A DNA stretch of 61,626 bases from Thermodesulfobacteriota bacterium. Lineage in GTDB: Bacteria > Desulfobacterota_D > UBA1144 > Nemesobacterales > UBA2774. Shown here piece after piece: positions 35,572 through 43,426 of this stretch. Under the pieces are notes generated by a model. It ran no database searches. It was not told where the DNA came from and saw only the letters and a program-made list of their open reading frames with translations. Every line of letters starts with the position of its first letter. Positions within the stretch are counted from its first letter, which is position 1. A program made the position numbers and the translations under genes. The stretch lies in the NCBI GenBank assembly GCA_021604765.1, contig BQJP01000015.1, positions 1-61,626 on the forward strand. The letters are read 5' to 3'.

Positions 35572-36207
35572 ATGAAACTGAAGTGGGGAATAATTATTTT
35601 TGTTCTAATAGCAGTAACTAGTTTGTATAACGAGGCTTTTTCAGAAACTGAAGATCAGAAATTAAATAAAGCACCATCTATTAAAGATATATTAAAAGAG
35701 GCAAATCAAAATTTTACTTATAATGGGAAGACCATACATCCAGGTTGCGTTGAAGAGTTTATGGTTAATTTAGCGGACTCTGGGCCTCCAATTGTTAGAG
35801 CTGTCGATGTAGAATCGTGTATTTTAAGTAATGAATTTTTTATGGATTACAATGTTTCAGAAGACGGATATATAGGATATGAATATGAAAAATCAGGTGA
35901 AAAAAATTATTTTGGATACAAGATAATAGGTAAAGCTAAGGGCGGGATCCACATACTTGATACCAGAGCCAGCGGTAGTGGTACGATGATCGCAATGACA
36001 GTTTTTCTAACTAGGTTTGGTATTGAAAAGTATAGAGATTTTGATGAACAGGAAAAACTTAAAATTGAAAAAAGGCTTATTCTCAAATGCATTGGACAGA
36101 TAGAAAGAGGTGATCGTGATATAGGATCTATAGAATTAATAAACAATAATGTTGTCTTGGGCGAATCGCAGTACCGTAAAAAAGTGGAGGTTATAAGCCT
36201 TGACTAG
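35572..36207 (+). CDS. Exported protein of unknown function
   Basis: 211 residues from the ATG at 35572, chosen because AAGGAGG lies 5 bases before it; an upstream in-frame start at 35509 lacks one. Signal peptide (residues 6-22, ending near AFSE). The mature protein has two cysteines (about residues 58 and 80) that could pair, and no known motif. It overlaps the next small lipoprotein gene by 8 bases. Family not recognised. Confidence 0.65.
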   Translation: MKLKWGIIIFVLIAVTSLYNEAFSETEDQKLNKAPSIKDILKEANQNFTYNGKTIHPGCVEEFMVNLADSGPPIVRAVDVESCILSNEFFMDYNVSEDGYIGYEYEKSGEKNYFGYKIIGKAKGGIHILDTRASGSGTMIAMTVFLTRFGIEKYRDFDEQEKLKIEKRLILKCIGQIERGDRDIGSIELINNNVVLGESQYRKKVEVISLD

Positions 36208-36523
36208 AGATAATAGAGTCACTGATTCTCATATGATTTTATCAATACTTTTCTTGGTGTTGATAGTTGGTTCTTGTAGTTCTAATAAAGATCTCAAGCA
36301 AGATCTAACTACTTATTGCGTTAGAGACTGTGTAATGGAAACTTCCGACGCTGAATTATGCGATACAGCATGTAAATGCGCAGCATCGGGCCTTTCAGAA
36401 AATCTTTCGAAAGAAGAATTGTTGAATCTGGTACAAAGCATTAATGAAGCCAATGGAGATAATCAAGATAGTATTAGTAAATTGAGCAACGCGCTTAAGG
36501 TTTGCATGGATACAGGAGAATGA
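36200..36523 (+). CDS. Small cysteine-rich lipoprotein
   Basis: A 107-residue protein from a TTG at 36200, supported by GGAGG 9 bases upstream. The lipobox is VGSC (Cys26). The mature part has Cys at YCVRDC, LCDTACKC and near the C-terminus (KVC), giving six further cysteines in about 60 residues, then a helical tail. It is translationally coupled to the preceding exported protein, suggesting the two act together in the periplasm. No family recognised. Confidence 0.65.
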   Translation: MTRDNRVTDSHMILSILFLVLIVGSCSSNKDLKQDLTTYCVRDCVMETSDAELCDTACKCAASGLSENLSKEELLNLVQSINEANGDNQDSISKLSNALKVCMDTGE

Positions 36524-36546
36524 ATTTGGTTAGTTCAAATAAAATC

Positions 36547-36606
36547 AGGCTTGGTTTGAATTTAAGTTGGGTTGGAAGAAAAGAGTAAATGGTTCAAACC
36601 AAGCCT
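36547..36606. terminator. 14-base inverted repeat between convergent genes
   Basis: AGGCTTGGTTTGAA (36547-36560) and its exact complement TTCAAACCAAGCCT (36593-36606) with a 32-base loop. It sits between the lipoprotein gene (plus) and the AhpD-like gene (minus). It may be a bidirectional terminator; no T-run follows directly, so another role such as a processing site is possible. Confidence 0.45.
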
Positions 36607-36641
36607 CCCATTATTATCAAATAATTACAATAAGATAATAC

Positions 36642-37163
36642 TTACTTCTCAAGTTCTACTTTAAATGTGTCAGCGAACCTTGTCAAGACATGAAACACTC
36701 CATTTACCATATTGAGCTCAGCAATTTGACCTTCATCAAAATACTTTCTGAGTTCATCCAAAGATTCCTGACTAGCTGCGACATTTTGAGCCAATTCTTT
36801 GGAAAATCTAACCACAGCTTTTTCTCTGTCATCTAGACCAGGGCTTGTCTCGTCGGGTGTGGCTTCTATCTTTTCATCAGTCAGACCAGCTCTCTTGCCT
36901 GCTCCAGTATGATGAGCCGTACAGTAGCTGCAGCCATTAAGCTTTGTTGTTGTGAGAATAGCAAGCTCTTTTGTAGCGTTATCTACCTTGCTCGGTCCCA
37001 ATGCAGCACCCAGAAATGGCATAAAGCCCATAAAAAGCTCTGTGCTGTTTGCCATACCTTTTAATACATTTGGAACTACACCAAACATGCTCTCAAGCTG
37101 TTCATAAACAGCCTTTACGTTATCAGGAGCGTTCTCCTTTTCTACGTATCCAATCCTAGCCAT
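36642..37163 (-). CDS. AhpD-like carboxymuconolactone decarboxylase family protein
   Basis: A 173-residue protein with the CxxCxxxH redox motif NGCSYCTAHH (Cys78, Cys81, His85). Such proteins reduce peroxiredoxin or peroxides. AGGAGG lies 8 bases before ATG. It follows a TetR gene by 65 bases in the same direction, with a palindromic operator between them (37193-37208). Likely controlled by that repressor. Substrate unknown. Confidence 0.85.
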   Translation of the reverse strand: MARIGYVEKENAPDNVKAVYEQLESMFGVVPNVLKGMANSTELFMGFMPFLGAALGPSKVDNATKELAILTTTKLNGCSYCTAHHTGAGKRAGLTDEKIEATPDETSPGLDDREKAVVRFSKELAQNVAASQESLDELRKYFDEGQIAELNMVNGVFHVLTRFADTFKVELEK

Positions 37164-37192
37164 ACTTTAATACCTCCTATATAGGTTTTTAG

Positions 37193-37208
37193 TTGAACAA
37201 ACGTTCAA
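37193..37208. promoter_or_regulatory. Operator-like palindrome upstream of the AhpD-like gene
   Basis: TTGAACAAACGTTCAA: six-base arms TTGAAC/GTTCAA with a 4-base spacer. A near copy with identical spacing (TTGAACGTCCAGTCAA) lies at 37831-37846 upstream of the tetR gene. Two copies of one 16-base pattern flanking a TetR gene make it the probable TetR site. Confidence 0.6.
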
Positions 37209-37228
37209 GAATGAAGCAAAATTTTTTT

Positions 37229-37807
37229 CTAGTTTAGAGTTGATAAAATTATATTTACCACATCTTTCATTTGCTTATTATTTACTGCAGATTTTCCAGT
37301 AACGATTAAACCATGTGTGTTGGTAGCTAGAAAATGTGAAAGTGCTTGTGTATCAGTATCTTTTGACAGTTCACCCACTTCTACAGCTCTATTTAAACAG
37401 TTAAGAAAAGCAGTTTGTATTTTTTCCAAAATGATCCTTACTGTTTCTGCTACCTTTTCATCGTGGGGGGCAAGCTCAACCACAGTATTGCTAATTAAAC
37501 AACCTCTCGTTTTTCTGTTGGGAGGGGTGTTTACAATCGTCTCAAAAAATAATTTTATATTTTCTAGCGGGGAGCCAGGAGACTCTAGCACCTTAATTGT
37601 CTTAGAGGTGACTTCCTCGGCATAATATTCAACAGCCGCTATAAACAGAGAGTGCTTGTCGCCATAGGTATTATAAATGCTGCCTCTTTTTATACCCATA
37701 CGATCAACCAAATCATCTATACTGGTTGCTTTGTATCCCTTTTCCCAAAAGAGATCCATAGCTTTTGAAAGTGTTTCTTCTCTGTCGAATTCGTAAGGTC
37801 TACCCAT
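37229..37807 (-). CDS. TetR/AcrR family transcriptional regulator
   Basis: A 192-residue regulator. The N-terminal HTH (FDREETLSKAMDLFWEKGYKATS... with GIKRGSIYNTYGDK near residue 39) is typical of TetR. The C-terminal ligand domain has conserved Cys102-type residue (TRGCLISNT). It probably controls itself and the AhpD-like gene through the 16-base palindromes on both sides. Ligand unknown; a Cys in the ligand domain would allow redox or electrophile sensing. Confidence 0.9.
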   Translation of the reverse strand: MGRPYEFDREETLSKAMDLFWEKGYKATSIDDLVDRMGIKRGSIYNTYGDKHSLFIAAVEYYAEEVTSKTIKVLESPGSPLENIKLFFETIVNTPPNRKTRGCLISNTVVELAPHDEKVAETVRIILEKIQTAFLNCLNRAVEVGELSKDTDTQALSHFLATNTHGLIVTGKSAVNNKQMKDVVNIILSTLN

Positions 37808-37830
37808 GACTATTCACATCATATCCTATC

Positions 37831-37846
37831 TTGAACGTCCAGTCAA
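37831..37846. promoter_or_regulatory. Operator-like imperfect palindrome upstream of tetR
   Basis: TTGAACGTCCAGTCAA, the second copy of the pattern at 37193-37208, lies 23 bases before the tetR ATG. The left arm is identical; the right arm differs in one base. Position suits autoregulation. Confidence 0.5.
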
Positions 37847-37878
37847 CAACTGTTGTATTTACAATTTTTGTTCTATAT

Positions 37879-38892
37879 TTAGTTTGATGTTTGAGCATAT
37901 TTTATGTCCAAAGGTCTTCCAACTTCAGGTTTGCTCACTTTCCATATCCAACCGTCATAAATAAAATGTAAGAATGAAGAGCCTGTTATATAAAGCCCAA
38001 GAACGTATTCGTTAATATTAACACCGGCAACGCTGATTGTAGCCAAAAGGACCGTGAATATACCTGCGTATAGCCACTGCTTTTTGGTTACCCTTGAGAA
38101 GAAGCTCCCTGTATCTGCTCTCTTCTTGTACTTTGAATTTACAAAAAGGTTCACAAAAGCTATATATTCAATTGCGTGTGAGAATCCGAACACTAAAAAC
38201 CCAATAACAAGGTTTTGAAAGAATATTGCATACAAGAGTAATATCGAGAATACAAAAATATTTTTCGGTAAACTAATTTTGTCCCAGTTCTTAAGCTCCA
38301 CATATATATAAAAAAGGGTAAATGCGATAGCCACCGCAAGCGCGACATAAGATATTAGTGTAAATATGTGGAAATAATCTCCTACGAAGTGGATTAGGGT
38401 CCGTCCTTCATGATACTCACTTAGTAGTGCCTTATTTCTTTCTCCTAGTGCAAAGAACAGATAAACGAACCATGAATATATTATTCCCTTGTCCAGCCAT
38501 GCAACACCATAACCCGCTTTCCTCGAATATATTCTGGTGAGTCCGTACTTCTGGGCTATAGTGTGGAACATGAGCCATACTATCGAGGCTGCAAGGAGAA
38601 TATAAAAAACATTGAGCTTATAAAAAGTGACAGCGATTACTAAAAAAACGATTGGGAGCAGAATGTATGCCCATTTTCGCTTATCAAACTCTTCTTTCTG
38701 TCCGTAGACAAGGGCAAATGTGTAGTGTCTATGAACGAAGCTTGTTGCTGCGACTATGATTAAAATCGTTGCAAAGTAATTCTCGAAGATTATAAACGCC
38801 AGGTAAACTGCTATCCATCCAAAGCTCAAATATAAGAGGTCAAAAGCTGGGTCTTTAATCCAGATGTTTTTAGGTTGCGCTATAGTACTCAT
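37879..38892 (-). CDS. Histidine-rich multi-pass membrane protein
   Basis: A 337-residue protein with about 8-9 membrane helices. Conserved-looking His sites at helix borders: FVHRHYTF near residue 53, FHTIAQKYG near residue 111, GFSHAIEYI near residue 235 and FLHFIYDGWIWK near residue 310. This spacing is like that of membrane metalloenzymes (Brp/Blh or fatty acid desaturase-like), but I cannot name the family. No ribosome site is obvious. Monocistronic. Confidence 0.6.
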   Translation of the reverse strand: MSTIAQPKNIWIKDPAFDLLYLSFGWIAVYLAFIIFENYFATILIIVAATSFVHRHYTFALVYGQKEEFDKRKWAYILLPIVFLVIAVTFYKLNVFYILLAASIVWLMFHTIAQKYGLTRIYSRKAGYGVAWLDKGIIYSWFVYLFFALGERNKALLSEYHEGRTLIHFVGDYFHIFTLISYVALAVAIAFTLFYIYVELKNWDKISLPKNIFVFSILLLYAIFFQNLVIGFLVFGFSHAIEYIAFVNLFVNSKYKKRADTGSFFSRVTKKQWLYAGIFTVLLATISVAGVNINEYVLGLYITGSSFLHFIYDGWIWKVSKPEVGRPLDIKYAQTSN

Positions 38893-39063
38893 CGGTAATT
38901 AGTTCTACAGTCTATATTACTAGATTTATTCCGCAAATACCCTGTCGTACAAATTGAAGCTAATGTATATCATAATAAATATATCGGTGTCAAAATCAAT
39001 TTTTTCTTTGATTTGTGTATAATTGTCTGCATCTTGATGTTAAACACCTATTTAGAGGTATAA

Positions 39064-39432
39064 ATGCTGCAACTGATATTTATAGCTTACGTTTTGTTAG
39101 TAATAATCCTAAGCTTAATTCCCACAGCCGCTTTGGGAGAGGGATTACATGTAGACAAAATTGCCCATATTATTGCCTATGGGGTAATGGGGTTTCTGGC
39201 ATATTTATCAGTAAGTTCTTTTCGTAAAAGGTTCTATTTCTTTTTTATTGTAATTAGCCTAGGTGTGTTACTTGAGTTATTACAGCTATACATACCCGGC
39301 AGAAGTGCTTCTTTTTTTGATATCATAGCAAATACCCTTGGCACAGCCTTGGGATACCTTTGCGCCTGGTTAGCTTTAGCTTGCTATATTAAGAATTCAC
39401 TTTTAGCTAAAGCAATAGAAAATGAAGAATGA
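39064..39432 (+). CDS. VanZ-family membrane protein
   Basis: A 122-residue membrane protein with four helices. The VanZ pattern is present: DKIAHIIAYGVMGFL (residues 32-46), LLELLQLYIPGRSASFFDIIANTLGTALGY (~65-95), i.e. E-x3-Q-x4-R-x-D-x3-N. A TATAAT box lies at 39018-39023. VanZ-like proteins affect glycopeptide sensitivity or polar-group stress in some bacteria; the role here is unknown. Ribosome site GAGGT. Confidence 0.85.
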   Translation: MLQLIFIAYVLLVIILSLIPTAALGEGLHVDKIAHIIAYGVMGFLAYLSVSSFRKRFYFFFIVISLGVLLELLQLYIPGRSASFFDIIANTLGTALGYLCAWLALACYIKNSLLAKAIENEE

Positions 39433-39573
39433 AATATTATTTATAAGCGTAATTTGAATTTCGCCTTAGATAAACATCATAGCCTTGTTACTATTAAGTA
39501 TATTGATCATCTAATAAGAAAAGTGTTGTAACAATAAACAGAAAAAACATACTAGTTAATAAAGAGGATAGTT

Positions 39574-40992
39574 ATGAAAATACAATTTTGCGGAGCTGCT
39601 CAAACTGTAACTGGAAGCTGTCATTTACTAACGCTATATGATGGTTACAAAATTCTTTTGGACTGCGGACTGTATCAGGGCAGAGATGAGGAGTTTGAAG
39701 ACTTTAATGCCAATTGGATATTTGATCCTTCCGAAATTGATTGCTTGATTTTGTCACATGCCCATATAGACCATAGTGGACGTATACCCAAGTTGGTCAA
39801 AGATGGCTTTAAAGGCGAAATAATCTGCACAAGTGCAACAAGAGATCTGTCTGCTGTTATGTTAATCGACAGTGCCAAGATTCAGGAAAACGACGCTTAT
39901 TATACAAACAAGAGAAGAAAGAAAAAAGGGCTCAAGCCCGATGCAAAACCCTTATACACACATGAAGATGCGTATGATGCTTTACAGGGATTTGTAGGAA
40001 TAGGTTATGAAAAATGGCATAAAATAAGATCTGATGTATGGGTTCAATTCAGAGACAGTGGTCACATATTTGGCAGTGCAAGTGTAACTCTAAAGATTAC
40101 TCAAAAAGGAAAACCACCTGTTTATTTCGGATTCAGTGGCGATATTGGTAGACCCGATCGCCCAATTTTAAAAGACCCAGTGCCAATGGAGAATCTGGAT
40201 TACCTTATATGCGAGTCAACTTATGGGGGCAAGAAGCACAATCAGCTTCCTGACGATGTAGAGGATCTTCTTGCAATAATCCAAGAAACATGCGTCGATA
40301 ACAAAGGTAAACTAATTATTCCGGCGTTTAGTGTTGGTAGGACCCAAGAAATTGTACATACCTTAGATAAACTTGAGACAGAAGGGCGTCTGCCAAAAAT
40401 ACCGGTATTCGTAGACAGCCCTATGGCAGTAAATGCGACTGAAGTATTTAGATTGCACCCTGAGTGTTTCGATTCGGATATCCTTGAATATATGATCGAT
40501 GATCCAAACCCTTTTAGATTCAATGACCTTAAATATATTCGAAAAACAGAAGATTCTAAAAAGCTAAACTATTTAGATGGTCCAGCCATTATTATCAGCG
40601 CATCGGGTATGATGACAGGGGGGAGAATTATACACCACCTAATAAATCATATTGAGGATCCTAACAATACAATTCTAATTGTAGGTTTTTGCGCCCCGCA
40701 TACTTTAGGTGCTAAGATAAGGCGTGGCGATAAAAAGGTAAGGATTTTCGGGGTTGAAAGAAAAGTCAAAGCAAAAGTTAAGATTATGGATTCCTATAGT
40801 GCTCATGGCGATCAGAATGAGATGCTAGAATATCTGTCCAACTTGGATAGAAGCAAGCTCAAGAATATATTCCTTGTTCATGGGGATATTGACCGTCAAG
40901 AGAAGTTTAGTGATGGTTTGAAAGGAGAAGGGTTTAATGGCATAGAGATTCCCAAACTAGGGGATAAATTCGAGCTTGGTACAGAGTCTTAA
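39574..40992 (+). CDS. MBL-fold beta-CASP RNA-processing exonuclease
   Basis: A 472-residue metallo-beta-lactamase-fold protein. Zn motif HAHIDHSG (His62-x-His64-x-Asp66-His67), DSGHIFGSA near residue 157, FSGDIG near residue 188, then a beta-CASP insert with SAHGDQ near residue 410. This is the CPSF/YSH1-like RNase family found in bacteria and archaea. It ends 1 base from the convergent mepA gene. Confidence 0.92.
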   Translation: MKIQFCGAAQTVTGSCHLLTLYDGYKILLDCGLYQGRDEEFEDFNANWIFDPSEIDCLILSHAHIDHSGRIPKLVKDGFKGEIICTSATRDLSAVMLIDSAKIQENDAYYTNKRRKKKGLKPDAKPLYTHEDAYDALQGFVGIGYEKWHKIRSDVWVQFRDSGHIFGSASVTLKITQKGKPPVYFGFSGDIGRPDRPILKDPVPMENLDYLICESTYGGKKHNQLPDDVEDLLAIIQETCVDNKGKLIIPAFSVGRTQEIVHTLDKLETEGRLPKIPVFVDSPMAVNATEVFRLHPECFDSDILEYMIDDPNPFRFNDLKYIRKTEDSKKLNYLDGPAIIISASGMMTGGRIIHHLINHIEDPNNTILIVGFCAPHTLGAKIRRGDKKVRIFGVERKVKAKVKIMDSYSAHGDQNEMLEYLSNLDRSKLKNIFLVHGDIDRQEKFSDGLKGEGFNGIEIPKLGDKFELGTES

Positions 40993-40993
40993 T

Positions 40994-41821
40994 TTAATAA
41001 ACGCCATTCATTATTGCAGTACATTCAGATGGGAGCTTTTTCTGTTGGCTGTAACCACTTTTTTTCTTTGCTTTAATACTGCCGTCTGCTCTAAACCAAG
41101 AACTTAAATCTGAACCGCATCCATCTCCTGATGTCTCAATAGGTTTTTGAGACTCGCAAAGCGAATTTCCTTGAGGACACTTCAACCGAACATGAAAATG
41201 CCCGTCATGTCCGTACCAGGGTCTTAATTTACCAAGCCATTTTTGTCCAGGATAATCATTGCAAAGTCTTTTCTTGATAACGGGATTAATGAATATTCGA
41301 TCAACACGAGTATCAGAGGCTGCAAGTTTTAATATCTCCCCATGAATCTCCTGCCATTTAAATTCATCTACTGCAGTTTCGTCATCTGTAAGGACTGACT
41401 GGGGATGAATATGTTCTCTTTCGGTTACAGTTAAAATACGTTGTCTGGCTACGGGGTGTTGCCACAGCAGGATGTCCGCATCGAGACCTATCTGATGGCT
41501 GCTATGGTCATCCAGTATAGGCCCTCCTGTTTGTTGCGATATATCCGCGATTAACAGGGTGCCATCTAATTCAGAATTTACTTTTTTGCTCAGGGATTCA
41601 ATGTATGTGATTGTTTCAGGGTTCCCAAAGTAACGCCCTCTGCTAGGTCTAATGACCTGGAATCCTTCTCCGTTTTGACTAAGCGCCAAAGAGTTCCTTA
41701 TACAGCCTGCTGTGTAACCACCAATCGATTCTGGCACAACTGGTTCGTTGGACATGGTCTTTTCATTGAATGGCCATATGGATAATAACAGGAAAATTAT
41801 TAAAGGGGCAATAAGTTTCAT
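40994..41821 (-). CDS. mepA: Penicillin-insensitive murein endopeptidase MepA
   Basis: A 275-residue exported LAS-type zinc endopeptidase. Signal peptide (residues 1-22), then the metal motif SSHQIGLDAD near residue 110 and GHDGHFHVRLKCP near residue 200. MepA cuts the D-Ala-mDAP cross-link in peptidoglycan. Full length for the family. Periplasmic. Confidence 0.92.
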   Translation of the reverse strand: MKLIAPLIIFLLLSIWPFNEKTMSNEPVVPESIGGYTAGCIRNSLALSQNGEGFQVIRPSRGRYFGNPETITYIESLSKKVNSELDGTLLIADISQQTGGPILDDHSSHQIGLDADILLWQHPVARQRILTVTEREHIHPQSVLTDDETAVDEFKWQEIHGEILKLAASDTRVDRIFINPVIKKRLCNDYPGQKWLGKLRPWYGHDGHFHVRLKCPQGNSLCESQKPIETSGDGCGSDLSSWFRADGSIKAKKKSGYSQQKKLPSECTAIMNGVY

Positions 41822-41893
41822 AATCTCGTTTTATATTATCATCAACAGTCTGTATTCCAACACTTATACTAAATAAATCTCCCCAAATATATT

Positions 41894-41907
41894 CAACTAA
41901 ACAGTTG
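41894..41907. promoter_or_regulatory. Operator-like repeat 1 upstream of the arsR-type gene
   Basis: CAACTAAACAGTTG: 5-base inverted arms with 4-base spacer. A second copy (CAACTACATGGTTG, 41934-41947) lies exactly 40 bases downstream. The two 14-mers and their following GACAATA match in position, so they are probably a twin binding site for the regulator. Confidence 0.55.
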
Positions 41908-41933
41908 ACAATATATTTTGCATATGCTATCAT
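41905..41933 (+). promoter_or_regulatory. Promoter for the ArsR-type gene, apparently leaderless
   Basis: TTGACA (41905-41910) and TATCAT (41928-41933) with exactly 17 bases between. A start site 7-8 bases past the -10 would be at about 41940-41941, the A of the ATG, so the transcript is predicted to have little or no leader. The -35 overlaps operator repeat 1; the start codon lies inside repeat 2. Confidence 0.6.
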
Positions 41934-41947
41934 CAACTACATGGTTG
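41934..41947. promoter_or_regulatory. Operator-like repeat 2 covering the start codon
   Basis: CAACTACATGGTTG; the inverted arms are CAAC/GTTG, with the ATG at 41941-41943 in the middle. It resembles repeat 1 (16 of 20 bases match over the extended site). Binding here would block the predicted transcription start. Confidence 0.5.
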
Positions 41948-42282
41948 ACAATAGCTCAGAATTCATAGATAGAATCTTTTATGCCTTATCAAATACAACA
42001 CGAAGGAATATTACTCTCGAGCTTACCAAAAAGGATTTAACTGTAAACGAGCTTGCTGAAAAATATGATATGACTCTTCAGGGTGTATCAAAGCACATAC
42101 ATGTCTTGGTAAAAGCAGGGCTAGTTTCTCAGAAAAAAAAGGGAAGAACTAAGCTTTGTAAGTTTAATTATCAGCATCTGAACTCAATTACGGAACTGAT
42201 CGAACAGTATAGAGCTTTCTGGGAGACAAGGCTTGAGGCCTTGGATAAATACATTGAAAAACGCAAGAAAGAGGAGGATTAA
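41941..42282 (+). CDS. ArsR-family transcriptional regulator
   Basis: About 113 residues from ATG 41941 (an upstream TTG at 41905 is inside the promoter). Winged-helix domain: YALSNTTRRNITLELTKK, LTVNELAEKYDMTLQGVSKHIHVL, GLVSQKKKGRTKLCKF. No obvious metal-binding CxC pair. It is followed 2 bases after its stop by the SRPBCC gene, as in many ArsR/SRPBCC pairs. Likely self-regulated through the two repeats upstream. Confidence 0.92.
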   Translation: MVDNSSEFIDRIFYALSNTTRRNITLELTKKDLTVNELAEKYDMTLQGVSKHIHVLVKAGLVSQKKKGRTKLCKFNYQHLNSITELIEQYRAFWETRLEALDKYIEKRKKEED

Positions 42283-42284
42283 TT

Positions 42285-42707
42285 ATGAGCGGCAATCCTG
42301 TAATAGTAAGTAAGGTAATAAATGCATCAAGAGAAGAATTGTTTGAAGCTTTTACAAATCCAGACATTATGAGTAAATGGTTTTATCCTGAAGAAGATAT
42401 GTCTGCTGAAGTAACCAATACTTTTCATGTCGGAGGCGGGTATACATTAAAAATGCATGGGAAGAACGGAGTTACCTATACACATGTAGGGGAATATCAA
42501 GAGATCGTATCTCCCGAGAAACTTGTGTTTACATGGAACTCTGACTTTGTTCAGAACACAGTGGTTACAATAACTTTCTCAGAAGTGGATTCTGGTACCG
42601 AGGTGAAAATCTCTCACGACTTATTGCCAGAAGGAGAAATGCAAGAAAACCACAGAGGTGGTTGGACTGGATGTTTAAACCGCTTAGAAAGTACTATTGC
42701 TGCTTAG
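42285..42707 (+). CDS. SRPBCC / AHSA1-domain protein
   Basis: A 140-residue protein with the SRPBCC pattern: INASREELFEAFTNPDIMSKWF at the start, LKMHGKNGVTY, EYQEIVSPEKLVFTW, and the C-terminal WTGCLNRLEST helix. Such domains bind hydrophobic ligands; those next to ArsR genes may act as ligand sensors or enzymes. Ribosome site GAGGAGG overlaps the end of the arsR gene. Cotranscribed. Confidence 0.9.
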   Translation: MSGNPVIVSKVINASREELFEAFTNPDIMSKWFYPEEDMSAEVTNTFHVGGGYTLKMHGKNGVTYTHVGEYQEIVSPEKLVFTWNSDFVQNTVVTITFSEVDSGTEVKISHDLLPEGEMQENHRGGWTGCLNRLESTIAA

Positions 42708-42755
42708 AAAAATAGTTTAAAATTTTAACAAACATTCCGTAACAGGAGGCGTACA

Positions 42756-43307
42756 ATGAATAAACATTTAAAGCTGTCGGTTATAGCTTTTTGTTTAATA
42801 TTTACTGCATTTACTTTCGCTACTGCTGACCCGAGTAAAGAGCACGATATGGATTACATGAAGCCCTATACAGGTTCAGCCGAGCTTGAAAAGATGAAAT
42901 CCTTATCCGGCACCTGGACTGGGACCGGCATGATGCATGGTAAGGAAGTTCCAATGACAGTTGAGTACAAAACTACGGCTGGAGGTAGTGTTGTTATCGA
43001 AACAATGTCTCCTGGAACACCAATGGAAATGGTTTCAATCTATTATGAAGAAGACGGTAAGCTTGTGATGAAGCACTTCTGTATGTTAAAGAACCAGCCC
43101 GTCTTAGGTGTTAAAAATGCTAGTGAGAGCTCAATAGAGTTCGATCTTATAGATGGTACAAATATGGATGCATCAAAAGATATGCATATGCACTCAGCAG
43201 TTTTTACTTTTGTAGATGATAATACTATGACTCAGAGTTGGACTCCGTATCAAGACGGCAAAGCTGCTGAAGGAGCTAGTTCTGTTACTCTGAGCAAGGC
43301 GCAGTAA
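42756..43307 (+). CDS. Exported DUF1579-family protein
   Basis: A 183-residue protein with a signal peptide (residues 1-24) and the DUF1579-type opening ELEKMKSLSGTWTGTGMM, then a lipocalin-like beta barrel (TTAGGSVVIETM, YYEEDGKLVMKHFCM). Likely periplasmic, role unknown. Ribosome site AGGAGG. It is 48 bases after the SRPBCC gene and probably part of the same operon. Confidence 0.8.
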   Translation: MNKHLKLSVIAFCLIFTAFTFATADPSKEHDMDYMKPYTGSAELEKMKSLSGTWTGTGMMHGKEVPMTVEYKTTAGGSVVIETMSPGTPMEMVSIYYEEDGKLVMKHFCMLKNQPVLGVKNASESSIEFDLIDGTNMDASKDMHMHSAVFTFVDDNTMTQSWTPYQDGKAAEGASSVTLSKAQ

Positions 43308-43426
43308 AAAGATTCTCTATAGTTCTATATCTTCCTAGACCTCTTCATCTCAATCTAATATAATTGGTTATAATTATATTAGGCGAATCAGTTCTCAATA
43401 TTAATAAATTTAAAGGAGAAACAGAG

